DNA of 34,467 nt from Gemmatimonadaceae bacterium (GTDB lineage Bacteria > Gemmatimonadota > Gemmatimonadetes > Gemmatimonadales > Gemmatimonadaceae), in assembly GCA_017991005.1 (NCBI GenBank), contig JAGNMU010000003.1:1-34467 (forward strand). The letters run 5' to 3'. The translations under genes and the position numbers were made by a program. The notes under the pieces were generated by a model. It worked only from the letters and a program-made list of their open reading frames with translations. It made no database searches and was not told the DNA's origin. Below are positions 1 to 7,813 of the stretch, in pieces (the first letter of the stretch is position 1; each line of letters starts with the position of its first letter).

Positions 1-722
1 GCGCTGGCCGCGGCATCACCAACGGCGAGACGCGCGATGTCGCTGGCCGCATCGAGATAGGCATCGAGCGTCGTGGCCGACGGCAGCTGCACATCCGCGA
101 TGTTGTCGAAATTGGCGCTCTTGGTATCGAGCGGTAGCCAGGAGTCCGCGTTGATGTCGATCGACAGCAACTCCCGGACCGAGCGAGTGTATTCCGCGCG
201 ATTGAGCCGCTGGAACGTCCGGTTGCCCGGATTCGGATTGCGAGCGGCCGACGCGTCCATGATGCGCTCGAGCGTCGTCATCAGCACGTCGAGCGTATCC
301 CCGCCCGGTTTCGCGCGCCCCGGCGGCGGCATCATCCCCGTGCGCAACTTGCCGATCATCTTCTCGGCAATGTCGGGCGAGGTGTTGGCCACCGTCAGCA
401 GGTCGAAATTGGCGAGCGACAGATTGCCAAGCTTGCGCTGTTCGCTATGGCAACCGGCGCACGTCTTCTTCACCACGCCCGTCAGCGCGTCGGGCGCGAT
501 CGTGGAGGCAAAAGGTGTTGGCGCCGGATGCGACGCAAAGGTTCGGCGTGCAACCGGCGGTGGCGTCAGCGGCGTGGCCGACAGTGCCGCGCGCGTCGGC
601 CGGTTGCCGGCAAACACCGCGGGGACGATCCGCGCCGCATTGAGCGACGTAGGACTGTCGAGGAGCACTAAGGCGGCCAACAGCAGCGCGAGGCTGCCGC
701 CGGCAGCGACGTGTGACTTCAT
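1..722 (-). CDS. DUF1587/DUF1592-type c-type cytochrome protein, N-terminal part (runs off the window)
   Basis: This reading frame is open from an ATG at 722 to the window edge, giving about 240 residues of a longer protein. It starts with a hydrophobic signal-like segment (residues 9-21), then a linker rich in Ala, Pro and Thr, then a heme c attachment motif CAGCH at residues 88-92. After a stretch containing MMPPPGRAKP comes a block of about residues 165-235 (RLNRAEYTRSVRELL, then FDNIADVQLPSATTLDAYLDAA) that matches my memory of DUF1587. That domain normally precedes DUF1592, DUF1588 and DUF1585 in large secreted cytochrome proteins of Planctomycetes, Acidobacteria and relatives. AGGA lies about 10 nt before the ATG. 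The role is probably periplasmic redox chemistry, but the substrate is unknown. Family confidence is good; the C-terminal domains cannot be seen. Confidence 0.85.
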   Translation of the reverse strand, partial: MKSHVAAGGSLALLLAALVLLDSPTSLNAARIVPAVFAGNRPTRAALSATPLTPPPVARRTFASHPAPTPFASTIAPDALTGVVKKTCAGCHSEQRKLGNLSLANFDLLTVANTSPDIAEKMIGKLRTGMMPPPGRAKPGGDTLDVLMTTLERIMDASAARNPNPGNRTFQRLNRAEYTRSVRELLSIDINADSWLPLDTKSANFDNIADVQLPSATTLDAYLDAASDIARLAVGDAAAS

Positions 723-1033
723 GCCCGGTCCTCAGGGTCAGCGCGGGGTCGGTGGGATACTGACCCCGAAAGGTGGGACGCGCGAGAAACAGCGACCGCT
801 GAAAGGTACTAAACCCCACAGCAGGGCGCATCTGCGAGCGATGCAAAGGAACCCGAGAAAACACCACGAACGCAGAGATCAACCACCCGGCCACTCCCTG
901 CGTATCCTGACGACGGCAACCGTACGCCTCCCGCCACGCGGAGGTGCACGGACAGCCGTCGTCTGACTACGGAGCACGAGGGTGCTCCGTTGGAAGCCCG
1001 ATTCGGGCTGCCCACCGCCAGGAGGATGGCCTC
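723..1033. other. Divergent intergenic region with two leader hairpins
   Basis: This 311-bp region separates the divergent cytochrome (-) and aldolase-like (+) genes. I see no convincing -35/-10 pair on either strand. Near the cytochrome start a GGGTCAG (735-741) / CTGACCC (760-766) inverted repeat is present. Just before the aldolase-like gene there are two consecutive hairpins (969-990 and 995-1009), followed by the ribosome binding site. No conserved riboswitch class was recognised. Confidence 0.5.
969..1009 (+). promoter_or_regulatory. Tandem hairpins in the 5' leader of the aldolase-like gene
   Basis: The first hairpin pairs ACGGAGCAC (969-977) with GTGCTCCGT (982-990) around a GAGG loop. 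The second pairs AGCCCG (995-1000) with CGGGCT (1004-1009) around ATT. Neither is followed by a T-run, so they do not look like terminators. GGAGGA, the likely ribosome binding site, starts at 1021, only 11 nt downstream. A role in mRNA stability or translational control is possible but is inference only. Confidence 0.45.
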
Positions 1034-2005
1034 GTGCGTATGCGCTGGATACTGACGGCTACAGCCGTGTCGGCGTTTCTCCAACCGAAGACGGCCTTCG
1101 GTCAGCAGCACCTCAACCCCGTCGTCGACCTCCTGTCGGCGCACAAGCCGGTCTTCGGACTCTATGCGCCGGCCAATCGCCGCGTACGACCCGGCCAGCC
1201 CGCGCCTCCGGCCGACTCGATGAAGTCGCAGGCACAGCTCGCCAAGGATGCCGTCGGCTATGCGCTTCAGGACTACATCTTCGACGGCAGCATGGAGGGC
1301 AACTTCGACGGCGGGTACGCGAATTTCTCCGAATTCGCCAAGGGCGCCGATGCCGCCGGCATGCGCAGCGGCAAACGCCTGACCCATCCACTCTTCGTCA
1401 AGACACCGGAAATTGCGCCGGACCAGGCAAAGGCCGGTGAGCGTATTGCCAAACAGCTCAACCTCGGCGTCAGCGGCATCGTGTTCGTCGATGTGCAGAG
1501 CGCCGACGAAGTGAAGGCCGGCCTCAACATGATGCGGTTCAAGTCCAAGGGCGGCACACGCCCCGACGACGTCGGCGATGCGCCCGCACGGTGGGGCATG
1601 AGCGAAAAGGACTACAAGGACAAAGCCGACCTGTGGCCGCTCAATCCGAAGGGCGAACTCGTGAACTTCACGATCGTCGAAAGCAAAGCGGGTCTGGCCA
1701 AAATCCGGGAAATCGCTGCCGTGAAAGGGATCGGTGTGCTCTTTCCGGGCGCCGGCACGCTGCGCGGCGTCTTTACGAGCCCGCCCGATGCCAACGGACA
1801 GCGCGTGTTCGACGAAAAGGGCTGGGAGAATGCCATTCAGCAGGTGCTCGCCGCCTGCAAGGAATTCAAGGCGTCGTGCGGCTATCCGGCCGGTGCGGCA
1901 GATATCGAGATGCGCATGAAGCAGGGCTTCGATGTGTTCGTGATCGGATGGGGTGAGCCCGGCTTCAAGGCCGTGGAGATCGGCCGCAAGGTCGGCAACC
2001 GATAA
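1034..2005 (+). CDS. Exported HpcH/HpaI aldolase/citrate-lyase-like protein
   Basis: This 323-residue protein begins with a Sec-type signal peptide that ends near FGQQ. GTG 1034 is preferred because GGAGGA sits 7 nt upstream; the ATG at 1040 is the alternative. The middle and C-terminal parts follow the HpaI barrel pattern. VSGIVFVDVQSADEV resembles the strand carrying the mid-barrel region, and FTIVES plus EIAAVKGIGVLFPGAG resembles QIET...GVDGVFIGPADLS of HpaI. By my alignment from memory the metal Glu is kept (VES). The Asp of GPADLS is replaced (GAGTLRG), and the catalytic His of DGEH is Met or Glu (DGSMEG). Classical pyruvate-aldolase chemistry is therefore doubtful. Long inserts, for example GGTRPDDVGDAPARWGMSEK, are not in HpaI. 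It stands alone on its strand and ends at a strong terminator. Confidence 0.75.
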   Translation: MRMRWILTATAVSAFLQPKTAFGQQHLNPVVDLLSAHKPVFGLYAPANRRVRPGQPAPPADSMKSQAQLAKDAVGYALQDYIFDGSMEGNFDGGYANFSEFAKGADAAGMRSGKRLTHPLFVKTPEIAPDQAKAGERIAKQLNLGVSGIVFVDVQSADEVKAGLNMMRFKSKGGTRPDDVGDAPARWGMSEKDYKDKADLWPLNPKGELVNFTIVESKAGLAKIREIAAVKGIGVLFPGAGTLRGVFTSPPDANGQRVFDEKGWENAIQQVLAACKEFKASCGYPAGAADIEMRMKQGFDVFVIGWGEPGFKAVEIGRKVGNR

Positions 2006-2014
2006 CGGCTAATC

Positions 2015-2066
2015 GTCACAAACAAAGCGGGCGGGCCAGTGATGGCCCGCCCGCTTTGTTTGTGAC
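2015..2066. terminator. Bidirectional terminator, perfect 24-bp stem
   Basis: Positions 2015-2038 and 2043-2066 are perfect inverted repeats around a 4-nt loop. The core is GC-rich and the outer arms are ACAAACAAA / TTTGTTTGT, so a U-rich tail is present whichever strand is transcribed. It lies 9 nt after the aldolase-like stop (+) and 11 nt after the susD stop (-), a convergent pair, which fits termination in both directions. Confidence 0.9.
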
Positions 2067-2077
2067 TCCGAGACGTG

Positions 2078-3448
2078 TTACGGGTTGCGGTTCAGGCAGC
2101 CCGTGAACAGCGGATTGTTCCGCTCCGGGAACGGAACGATGAAGTTCACGTCGGTTCCGTACGTGTCGCCGGGACGCAGCGACATCGCGCCCGTCGGAAA
2201 GACCGCGTTCTGTGCACGGCCGTACTGGCGCATCAGGCGACGCATGTCGCCAAGCCGATGACCAGTGAGCCACATCCAGAAGGCGCGTTCCTTGAACAGC
2301 ATGTCCACCGCATCGGCCTGCGTGGTTGGCGCAGCCGCGAGCGGCGTGATGGCCGTGGCCAATCCCGTCGCGCGAAGGGTGTTGAGCTGCGCAAACATCG
2401 CATCACGATCACCCTGTGATCCGCCAGCCGTTGCATTCAACCGTGCTTCGGCTTCGATCAGACGCGCCTCGACACCATCAGCAAGCGTGACCGTAGACCC
2501 CTGCGACGGATACTTCTGCTCAACCGGCAGATTGCGGCTGGTGCCGTCAAAACCCACGCGCGTGGATGGCGTCCACGGGACACGCGGATCAGCCGGTGTG
2601 GTGAGGTAGTTCAGGCCGTTGATCCCTTCACTGGTCCCCACCGTGTAACGCGAGCCAGACTGGAACGTCGCGTTGAACACGCCGTTCTGCTGACGACCCG
2701 TCGCCACTGAGTGAAACACCTGATACTTGAAGCTCGTCGGCACGGCCGATACAGCCGCCGCGGCCTGTGCAAACTGGCCGGAGTTGAGCAGCACGCGGCC
2801 TTTGCCGACAGCGGCCAGGCTCTTGTACGATGCCCCGGTGGCCAGCGTATTGGCCGTATCCAACGAACCGCCAGCCGCCGTCAACATCTGCACCGTGGTG
2901 AGCGGCGCGCTGTAGTTGAAGGTTCCGTCGTCGTTCACCGAGCTGAATGGCACGCCCGAGCAATACGCTTCCGCGAAGAACATCTCGGAGTAGCCACGGA
3001 TCGCGTACATCTCGCTCAGCGAATCCTTGACCGCTGCCACCGTCGCCGACTTGACGGCGGCCCACGCCTTGATAGCCGAGCCCATCCCTGCACGCGCCTG
3101 ATGCAGGTTGTTGTACATGGTGTTGGTGGCGCCACCCAGTACTTCCGTTTGTTTGCGTCCGTCCGTGAAGTACCGGTCGGCGAAGGTGTCGGACGTCTGG
3201 ATTTCATCCGACATGTTGCCGGTGGACACGAGGAAACCATCCTGCGTTCCGGAGAACGCGACGACGAAGTCCTGGAGCGCGCCGTTGCGGAGCGTAGTCG
3301 CACCGAGCGACCCGCCCAGCGCCGTCTTCGCCAACACGTCTGGCGTTTCAACGGCCAGAATACCTGTACTGCAACTCGCGAGTGTTGCCGCAGCGGCAAT
3401 GACGCCGACCGGACGAACTGCCCGACGAGCAGTGGAAAGAAAGCTCAT
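2078..3448 (-). CDS. RagB/SusD-family outer-membrane lipoprotein
   Basis: This protein has 456 residues from ATG 3448. The open frame extends further upstream, but the upstream part overlaps susC and lacks a signal. From 3448 the N-terminus is a lipoprotein signal peptide with lipobox LASC and Cys26 as the lipidation site. The rest is Ala/Thr-rich and helical, with SusD-like features such as YNNLHQARAGMGSAI and SEMYAIRGYSEMFFAEAYC. The C-terminal part LFKERAFWMWLTGHRLGDMR is typical of the family and is followed by YGTDVNFIVPFPERNNP. SusD proteins cap a SusC transporter on the cell surface and bind the ligand. It begins 11 nt after the susC stop with GAGG just upstream, so it is the second gene of that operon. 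No glycoside hydrolase lies nearby, so the ligand cannot be inferred. Confidence 0.92.
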   Translation of the reverse strand: MSFLSTARRAVRPVGVIAAAATLASCSTGILAVETPDVLAKTALGGSLGATTLRNGALQDFVVAFSGTQDGFLVSTGNMSDEIQTSDTFADRYFTDGRKQTEVLGGATNTMYNNLHQARAGMGSAIKAWAAVKSATVAAVKDSLSEMYAIRGYSEMFFAEAYCSGVPFSSVNDDGTFNYSAPLTTVQMLTAAGGSLDTANTLATGASYKSLAAVGKGRVLLNSGQFAQAAAAVSAVPTSFKYQVFHSVATGRQQNGVFNATFQSGSRYTVGTSEGINGLNYLTTPADPRVPWTPSTRVGFDGTSRNLPVEQKYPSQGSTVTLADGVEARLIEAEARLNATAGGSQGDRDAMFAQLNTLRATGLATAITPLAAAPTTQADAVDMLFKERAFWMWLTGHRLGDMRRLMRQYGRAQNAVFPTGAMSLRPGDTYGTDVNFIVPFPERNNPLFTGCLNRNP

Positions 3449-3459
3449 GGTTGCTCGCC

Positions 3460-6400
3460 TCAGAAGGAGAAGTTCATACGGAACGTGAAGTACCGCAGCG
3501 GCGGGGTTGCGAAATACTCTTCGCCGCCGCGCGTGTCGGTGTTCGAGGCCGACGCTTCGGGATCCACCCCTGAGTACTTGGTCGACACGCCGAGATTCCG
3601 TCCGGTGAGGATCATGCTCCAGCGCTCGGCGCGCAGCGCGTTCGCCCACTTCGTGGGCATTTCGTACGACACCGACGCTTCACGCCACCGCGTAAACGCT
3701 CCGTCTTCGAACATGCCGGTATACACCGACTGCGACGTCGCGAGCGCGGCGGCCTGCATTTCAAGCGAGGCCGTCTTATCGTAGCGACCACGGCACGACA
3801 CGCCGTTCATGCACTGGTGGCGCAGTGTGTTGTTGAACTTGAGGAAGCCCCACTTGCTGTCGATCTGCGACGAGAAACGCAGCTTGCGGTTGAACAGCTC
3901 GATGCTCGGGCTGAACGCGATTTCGCGCGTCGGGAACGTGCCGCCCTGGAACACGGCCGTGTCGGCAAACGTCGCGGACATTTCGCTCAGCACGATGATG
4001 CCGTCGCCGTTCGCGTCGGCGTACTTGAGGTTCTTGTCCCAGAGTCCGTACAGCGGATACCCCGGCAGATTGCGCTGCGTGTTGCGGTTACCCGAGGCAA
4101 TCGGCGAGACCCCTTCTCCCAGCTTCAGCATGCGGTTCTTGTTGGTCGAACCGGTCAGTGTAAAGTCGATGCCGATGTTCTGCTGGTCCAGAATCTTTTG
4201 GTTGTACGTCAGCTCGATACCGGTGTTCTGGATGTTGCCGATGTTCACGAACTGGTTCGTCAGGCCCGACAGCGACGGCGCGATGAGCCGGCTGATCAGG
4301 GCGTCCGTCGTCTTCTTGTTGTACGAGGTCACTTCGATGTTGGACCGGCCGGAGAATGCCGTCAGATCGAATCCATATTCGGTTTCCGCAGAGAACTCCG
4401 GCTTGAGTTCGGAGTTGCCCAGTGAACCCAGCGAGGCACCCGGCGTGTCGGTACCACCGGACAGCGTGGTCGGACCGGCGGAATAGAACAGTACCGCCGC
4501 CGTCGCGCCGGGGATCTGCCCCGACGCACCGTACGTGCCGCGCAGACGCAGCGAATTGATGAAGTCCGGCTTATGGAACCAATCGTACTCCGAAATCATC
4601 CACGATGCGCCGAACTTCGGATAGTACACCGCGTTCGTTTTCGTACCGAACGCGCTGGCCGCGTCACGCCGCACGCCACCGGTCAGGAACAGCTTGTCAT
4701 CGAGCGCGACCTGCTGCTCGATGAAGTAGCCGAGCGTGCGGTTCTCCGAACGCGTCTGCGTGCTGGAACGCGTCGCCGCCGCCGAGACCGTCACGCCGCC
4801 CGGTGGCAGGGCGATGCCTGTACCGGTCGTGTTGCTAACCGCCGTCCGGATGTACTGCATGCCGACCGACGTCTTCGAGTTGAGCCACGGCAACAGCTGG
4901 AACGTGCCCGTGCCGTTCACATCCACCGACTGCTGGTTGATGTCGGCGCGCGTGCTCGTGATGCTACCCGTCCGTGTCGTCCCCGTGTTCGGGCCTTCGC
5001 CGACCTTTGCAAGGAACAAGTCGTTGCGGTTGGTATAGTCCGAGCCCACCGAAGCGCGCGTCGCGAGCCAGGTGAACGGCGTGAACTGCGCCGACGCGCT
5101 GTTGATGAAGCGATTGATCGCCTGCGTCGTGGTCTGTGAGAGCACGTCGCCCATCATGAAGGAGCGATAACCCTTGAGCGAGTCGCCCTGCGCGTCGCGC
5201 AGGTCGCCGCGCCAGGCACCGCCAAGCGCGGCCACCATCAGGCCGTTGGCGTTGTCCTCGTTCTGCGGCAGGCGCAGATCGGAGTTCACGTAGGCCGAGG
5301 AGACCTGCAGGAACAGGTTCTTCGCCAACTGCGCCGACAGGTTGGCGCGCAGGCTGTTGCGGGCCAATGCGTTCGGACGCATCTGCGCGGACGGGAGCGA
5401 ACTCACACCGCGGCGCGTCTGGAGCCGGCTGATTTCGTTCTCCGGCATCTTGTAGACGCCCGTTTCCGTTTCAGTCTGCCCCGACACAAAGAACTGAACC
5501 TGATCGTTGCCACCCGACGCCTGCAGGTTGTATTGCTGGCGATCACCCTTGTCGATCGGCGTCAGGCCCGGCGTGTTGAGCACGTTGCCGTGCGACAGCG
5601 AGTCGACCGTGCAGGTATTGGCGGCGACGGCCGTCAGCAGACAGATGGAGGAGGCCGCCGTCGGTGACGTCTTGCCCCACAACGACCACAGGTCCGGGTA
5701 CTTGGAGGTGTTGTCGATCTGGCCGTTTTCGGCCGAGAACGTGTAGCGCGTCTTGCCGGCCTTGCCGCGCTTGGTCTTGATGACGATCACGCCGTTGGCC
5801 GCTTCTGTACCATAGAGCGTGGCGGCCGACGGGCCCTTGATGACTTCGATCGACTCGATTTCGGCCGGGTTGATGTCATCGAGACGCGACGGGCCTGAAC
5901 CACCAACGCCCAGCGCGTTGTTGGTGGTGGAGGTGGCGCGCACGCCATCAATTACGACGATCGGATCGTTGCTCAGCGAGAACGAGTTCTGGCCGCGAAT
6001 ACGGATGCGCGAGCCGGTGCCGGTGGCGCCGGTCTGCACGACCTGCACGCTCGACGCACGACCCGACAGCAGACCACCCATGTTGGTCACGGGAAGCTCG
6101 GCCAGCTTGTCGGCCACCGCGATCTGCGCGGTGCTGTTGGCCAGTTCGACCTTGCGCTGACTGCCGGTCACCGTGGTCACCACGGCGGCGAGCGAAAACG
6201 CGGCCTGCGTGATGGCGACGTCCGCGACAGCGGGAGCGTTGACCGTCACGGTGACCGTGAGCTTCTTCGGCTCGTAGCCGATGCGATTGACATCGAGCGA
6301 CACCGTCCCCGTGGGAACGTTCCGGAGCGTGTACCGGCCGTTTTCCGCCGTCAGCGTCCCGTTTTGCGTGCCCGACACCAGGACGCGCACCTGCGAAACA

Positions 6401-6534
6401 GGATTTCCCGTGGCGGCGTCCGTGACGCGCCCAGAGATGATGCCGCCGGTCGTACCCTGAGCGGCAAGTGGTGAAACGCCCAACGCCACCAGCGCCGCCA
6501 CCGCACTCAGCACACGAGCGGCTGACGACACCAT
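3460..6534 (-). CDS. SusC/RagA-family TonB-linked outer-membrane transporter
   Basis: This protein has 1024 residues and a Sec signal peptide ending at PLAAQG. Residues about 30-110 are a carboxypeptidase-regulatory-like beta domain (SGRVTDAATGNPVSQVRVLV). Then comes the plug: GLLSGRASSVQVVQ, RIRIRGQNSFSLSNDPIVVI, and IESIEVIKGPSAATLYGTEA with NGVIVIKTKRG. A large beta-barrel follows, ending in YFTFRMNFSF with the C-terminal Phe typical of outer-membrane barrels. SusC proteins import oligomeric substrates using TonB energy, with SusD as the lid. ATG 6534 is the only plausible start, because an in-frame stop lies upstream with no other start codon between. No strong ribosome binding site is seen. 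It is the first gene of a two-gene operon with the SusD homologue. Confidence 0.95.
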   Translation of the reverse strand: MVSSAARVLSAVAALVALGVSPLAAQGTTGGIISGRVTDAATGNPVSQVRVLVSGTQNGTLTAENGRYTLRNVPTGTVSLDVNRIGYEPKKLTVTVTVNAPAVADVAITQAAFSLAAVVTTVTGSQRKVELANSTAQIAVADKLAELPVTNMGGLLSGRASSVQVVQTGATGTGSRIRIRGQNSFSLSNDPIVVIDGVRATSTTNNALGVGGSGPSRLDDINPAEIESIEVIKGPSAATLYGTEAANGVIVIKTKRGKAGKTRYTFSAENGQIDNTSKYPDLWSLWGKTSPTAASSICLLTAVAANTCTVDSLSHGNVLNTPGLTPIDKGDRQQYNLQASGGNDQVQFFVSGQTETETGVYKMPENEISRLQTRRGVSSLPSAQMRPNALARNSLRANLSAQLAKNLFLQVSSAYVNSDLRLPQNEDNANGLMVAALGGAWRGDLRDAQGDSLKGYRSFMMGDVLSQTTTQAINRFINSASAQFTPFTWLATRASVGSDYTNRNDLFLAKVGEGPNTGTTRTGSITSTRADINQQSVDVNGTGTFQLLPWLNSKTSVGMQYIRTAVSNTTGTGIALPPGGVTVSAAATRSSTQTRSENRTLGYFIEQQVALDDKLFLTGGVRRDAASAFGTKTNAVYYPKFGASWMISEYDWFHKPDFINSLRLRGTYGASGQIPGATAAVLFYSAGPTTLSGGTDTPGASLGSLGNSELKPEFSAETEYGFDLTAFSGRSNIEVTSYNKKTTDALISRLIAPSLSGLTNQFVNIGNIQNTGIELTYNQKILDQQNIGIDFTLTGSTNKNRMLKLGEGVSPIASGNRNTQRNLPGYPLYGLWDKNLKYADANGDGIIVLSEMSATFADTAVFQGGTFPTREIAFSPSIELFNRKLRFSSQIDSKWGFLKFNNTLRHQCMNGVSCRGRYDKTASLEMQAAALATSQSVYTGMFEDGAFTRWREASVSYEMPTKWANALRAERWSMILTGRNLGVSTKYSGVDPEASASNTDTRGGEEYFATPPLRYFTFRMNFSF

Positions 6535-6843
6535 ACCAGACCACGGATGCGGACTGGTCGAGCGCTATCGCTCTCCCACCGACCCTCGAGCACGTTGAAA
6601 CACGCGCATGTCGCGTCTCCCTTGAGGAGGATACCGATCCGACCGCGGGAGTGCGATCGGTTGTGCTACCGCCCACGACCGAGCGCGCCTCGGGCGGAGG
6701 CGTGCTGCGGAATGACAGTGCATGTGGAGTGCACGGGCACATTGGCGCCCGTAGCGAGAAGCGACGGAGGGCCTGCGCTGAAAGGAACTCGCGCGCGAAG
6801 CCGTTACAAGGCGGGAAAGTCGGTGAAGCGAGACGTCGGGGCC

Positions 6844-6872
6844 ATCGTACGAATTCCGGACCGGACTGTCAA
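6844..6872 (-). promoter_or_regulatory. sigma70-type promoter for the susC-susD operon
   Basis: Read on the minus strand there is a perfect -35 box TTGACA (6872-6867), a 17-nt spacer and TACGAT (6849-6844), which matches four of six positions of TATAAT. The predicted transcript starts near 6837 and would have a 5' leader of about 300 nt before the susC ATG at 6534. This is the best promoter match I found in the window. Confidence 0.7.
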
Positions 6873-6959
6873 TAGATCGACAGCATCATCCCCGAAATCG
6901 GTTGCGTTATATGCGTATGTGCGAAATCAACTATGCACGCGGGCACACTCGATCCGCGC

Positions 6960-6980
6960 CGGTCGTCCGTCCGACGACCG
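6960..6980 (-). terminator. Weak hairpin downstream of the cytochrome c gene
   Basis: CGGTCGTC (6960-6967) pairs with GACGACCG (6973-6980) around a 5-nt loop, 18 nt beyond the cytochrome stop codon. No U-rich tail follows on the minus strand, so intrinsic termination is uncertain. Confidence 0.35.
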
Positions 6981-6997
6981 ACATTGCCGCTGTCCGG

Positions 6998-7561
6998 TCA
7001 GGGCGCCACTGGTGGCAACGCCAGCAGCGCGGCCTTCATCGCGATCGAATCCGGCATGATGGCCGTCGGACCGGCCGGCACGCCGTTGAGCTTGAGGATG
7101 TAGGCGAGCGTTCCCGCGTACTCATCGCGCGAGAGCGCCCCAGGATTGCTATCCGGCATCGTCGTGCGAATCAGCTCGTACAGCTCCAACAGCGCGCGCC
7201 CGTGCCACTTGGACCGAAAGTCCGCACTTGTCACGTCCTTCTTTTCGTGACATTCGGCACAGACCTTGGCAAACACCGCTTCGCCGGCCGTCGCCTGCTC
7301 CTCCGTGTACAACGGCGTCGAGTCGCGCGGCGTCACCGGATGCGTCACCGCATGCGTCATCGAGGCGCGGCCAGCCGATACGGCGGGTGTCGTTACGCGC
7401 GTACCATGGTAGGTCGACACGTGCTGAACTGCGCTGACCGATCGTTCGCCGTGGGATGACCCGTTGGCTCTGCCGCTGGCATTGCCGCTGGCATTGCCCC
7501 AGGCGCCCAACAGCACGGCGGTCGTCAAGATCAACGTCGGAATCGTGGTCGGAAGCGTCAT
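6998..7561 (-). CDS. Small exported c-type cytochrome
   Basis: This protein has 187 residues. The N-terminus is hydrophobic (LPTTIPTLILTTAVLLGAW) and acts as a signal peptide. A low-complexity linker with the short repeat GNASGNASGRANGS follows. The cytochrome domain covers about residues 85-170: TAGEAVFAKVCAECHEKKDV with the heme motif CAECH at 101-105, and TTMPDSNPGALS, in which Met135 is the likely distal heme ligand. EYAGTLAYILKLNGVPAG is the typical last helix of class I cytochromes associated with periplasmic dehydrogenases. It probably carries electrons from a periplasmic oxidoreductase. The FAD oxidoreductase encoded divergently next door is a possible partner, but that is inference. 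No clear ribosome binding site is seen before ATG 7561. Confidence 0.85.
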   Translation of the reverse strand: MTLPTTIPTLILTTAVLLGAWGNASGNASGRANGSSHGERSVSAVQHVSTYHGTRVTTPAVSAGRASMTHAVTHPVTPRDSTPLYTEEQATAGEAVFAKVCAECHEKKDVTSADFRSKWHGRALLELYELIRTTMPDSNPGALSRDEYAGTLAYILKLNGVPAGPTAIMPDSIAMKAALLALPPVAP

Positions 7562-7813
7562 GAGGGAGTGAACGTGGAGGCGATCGAAAACGCTGGCCGT
7601 ATCCTAATTGACCGGGACCATTTCTGCGGTGATTTGCTTCGGAGCGCACAGGTTGGCATCTTCGCGCATCACATCCGCCGCGGATGCTGCGGTCACCCTA
7701 ACCATCACGCCATGTCGGACGCCTTCGAAGCGGCTCTCGATCCTGCTCTCGATCCTGCCACAGTGCCGGCCTCTCTCGCAACCCCGACCGCGTCTGCCGA
7801 TGGGGTCGACGCG

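Larger units (their letters stand above)
6535..6997. other. Intergenic region: susC leader and promoter
   Basis: This 463-bp stretch between the cytochrome stop and the susC start holds the susC promoter at 6844-6872 and a transcribed leader of about 300 nt. Between the promoter and the cytochrome gene is an 8-bp hairpin (6960-6967 with 6973-6980) that could end the cytochrome transcript, although no T-run follows it. I see no ORF with gene-like features and no recognisable RNA family in the leader. Confidence 0.5.

Noticed and set aside
73-966. Plus-strand ORF (297 residues) opposite the cytochrome protein
   Set aside because: The opposite strand encodes a CxxCH motif and a DUF1587 block in an open frame that runs off the window, so this is its shadow.
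969-1009. Leader hairpins as a known riboswitch (for example cyclic-di-GMP or glycine)
   Set aside because: None of the conserved loop or core sequences of those classes could be recognised.
2711-3784. Plus-strand ORF (357 residues) across susD and the end of susC
   Set aside because: It is antisense to two well-supported genes and has shadow-like composition.
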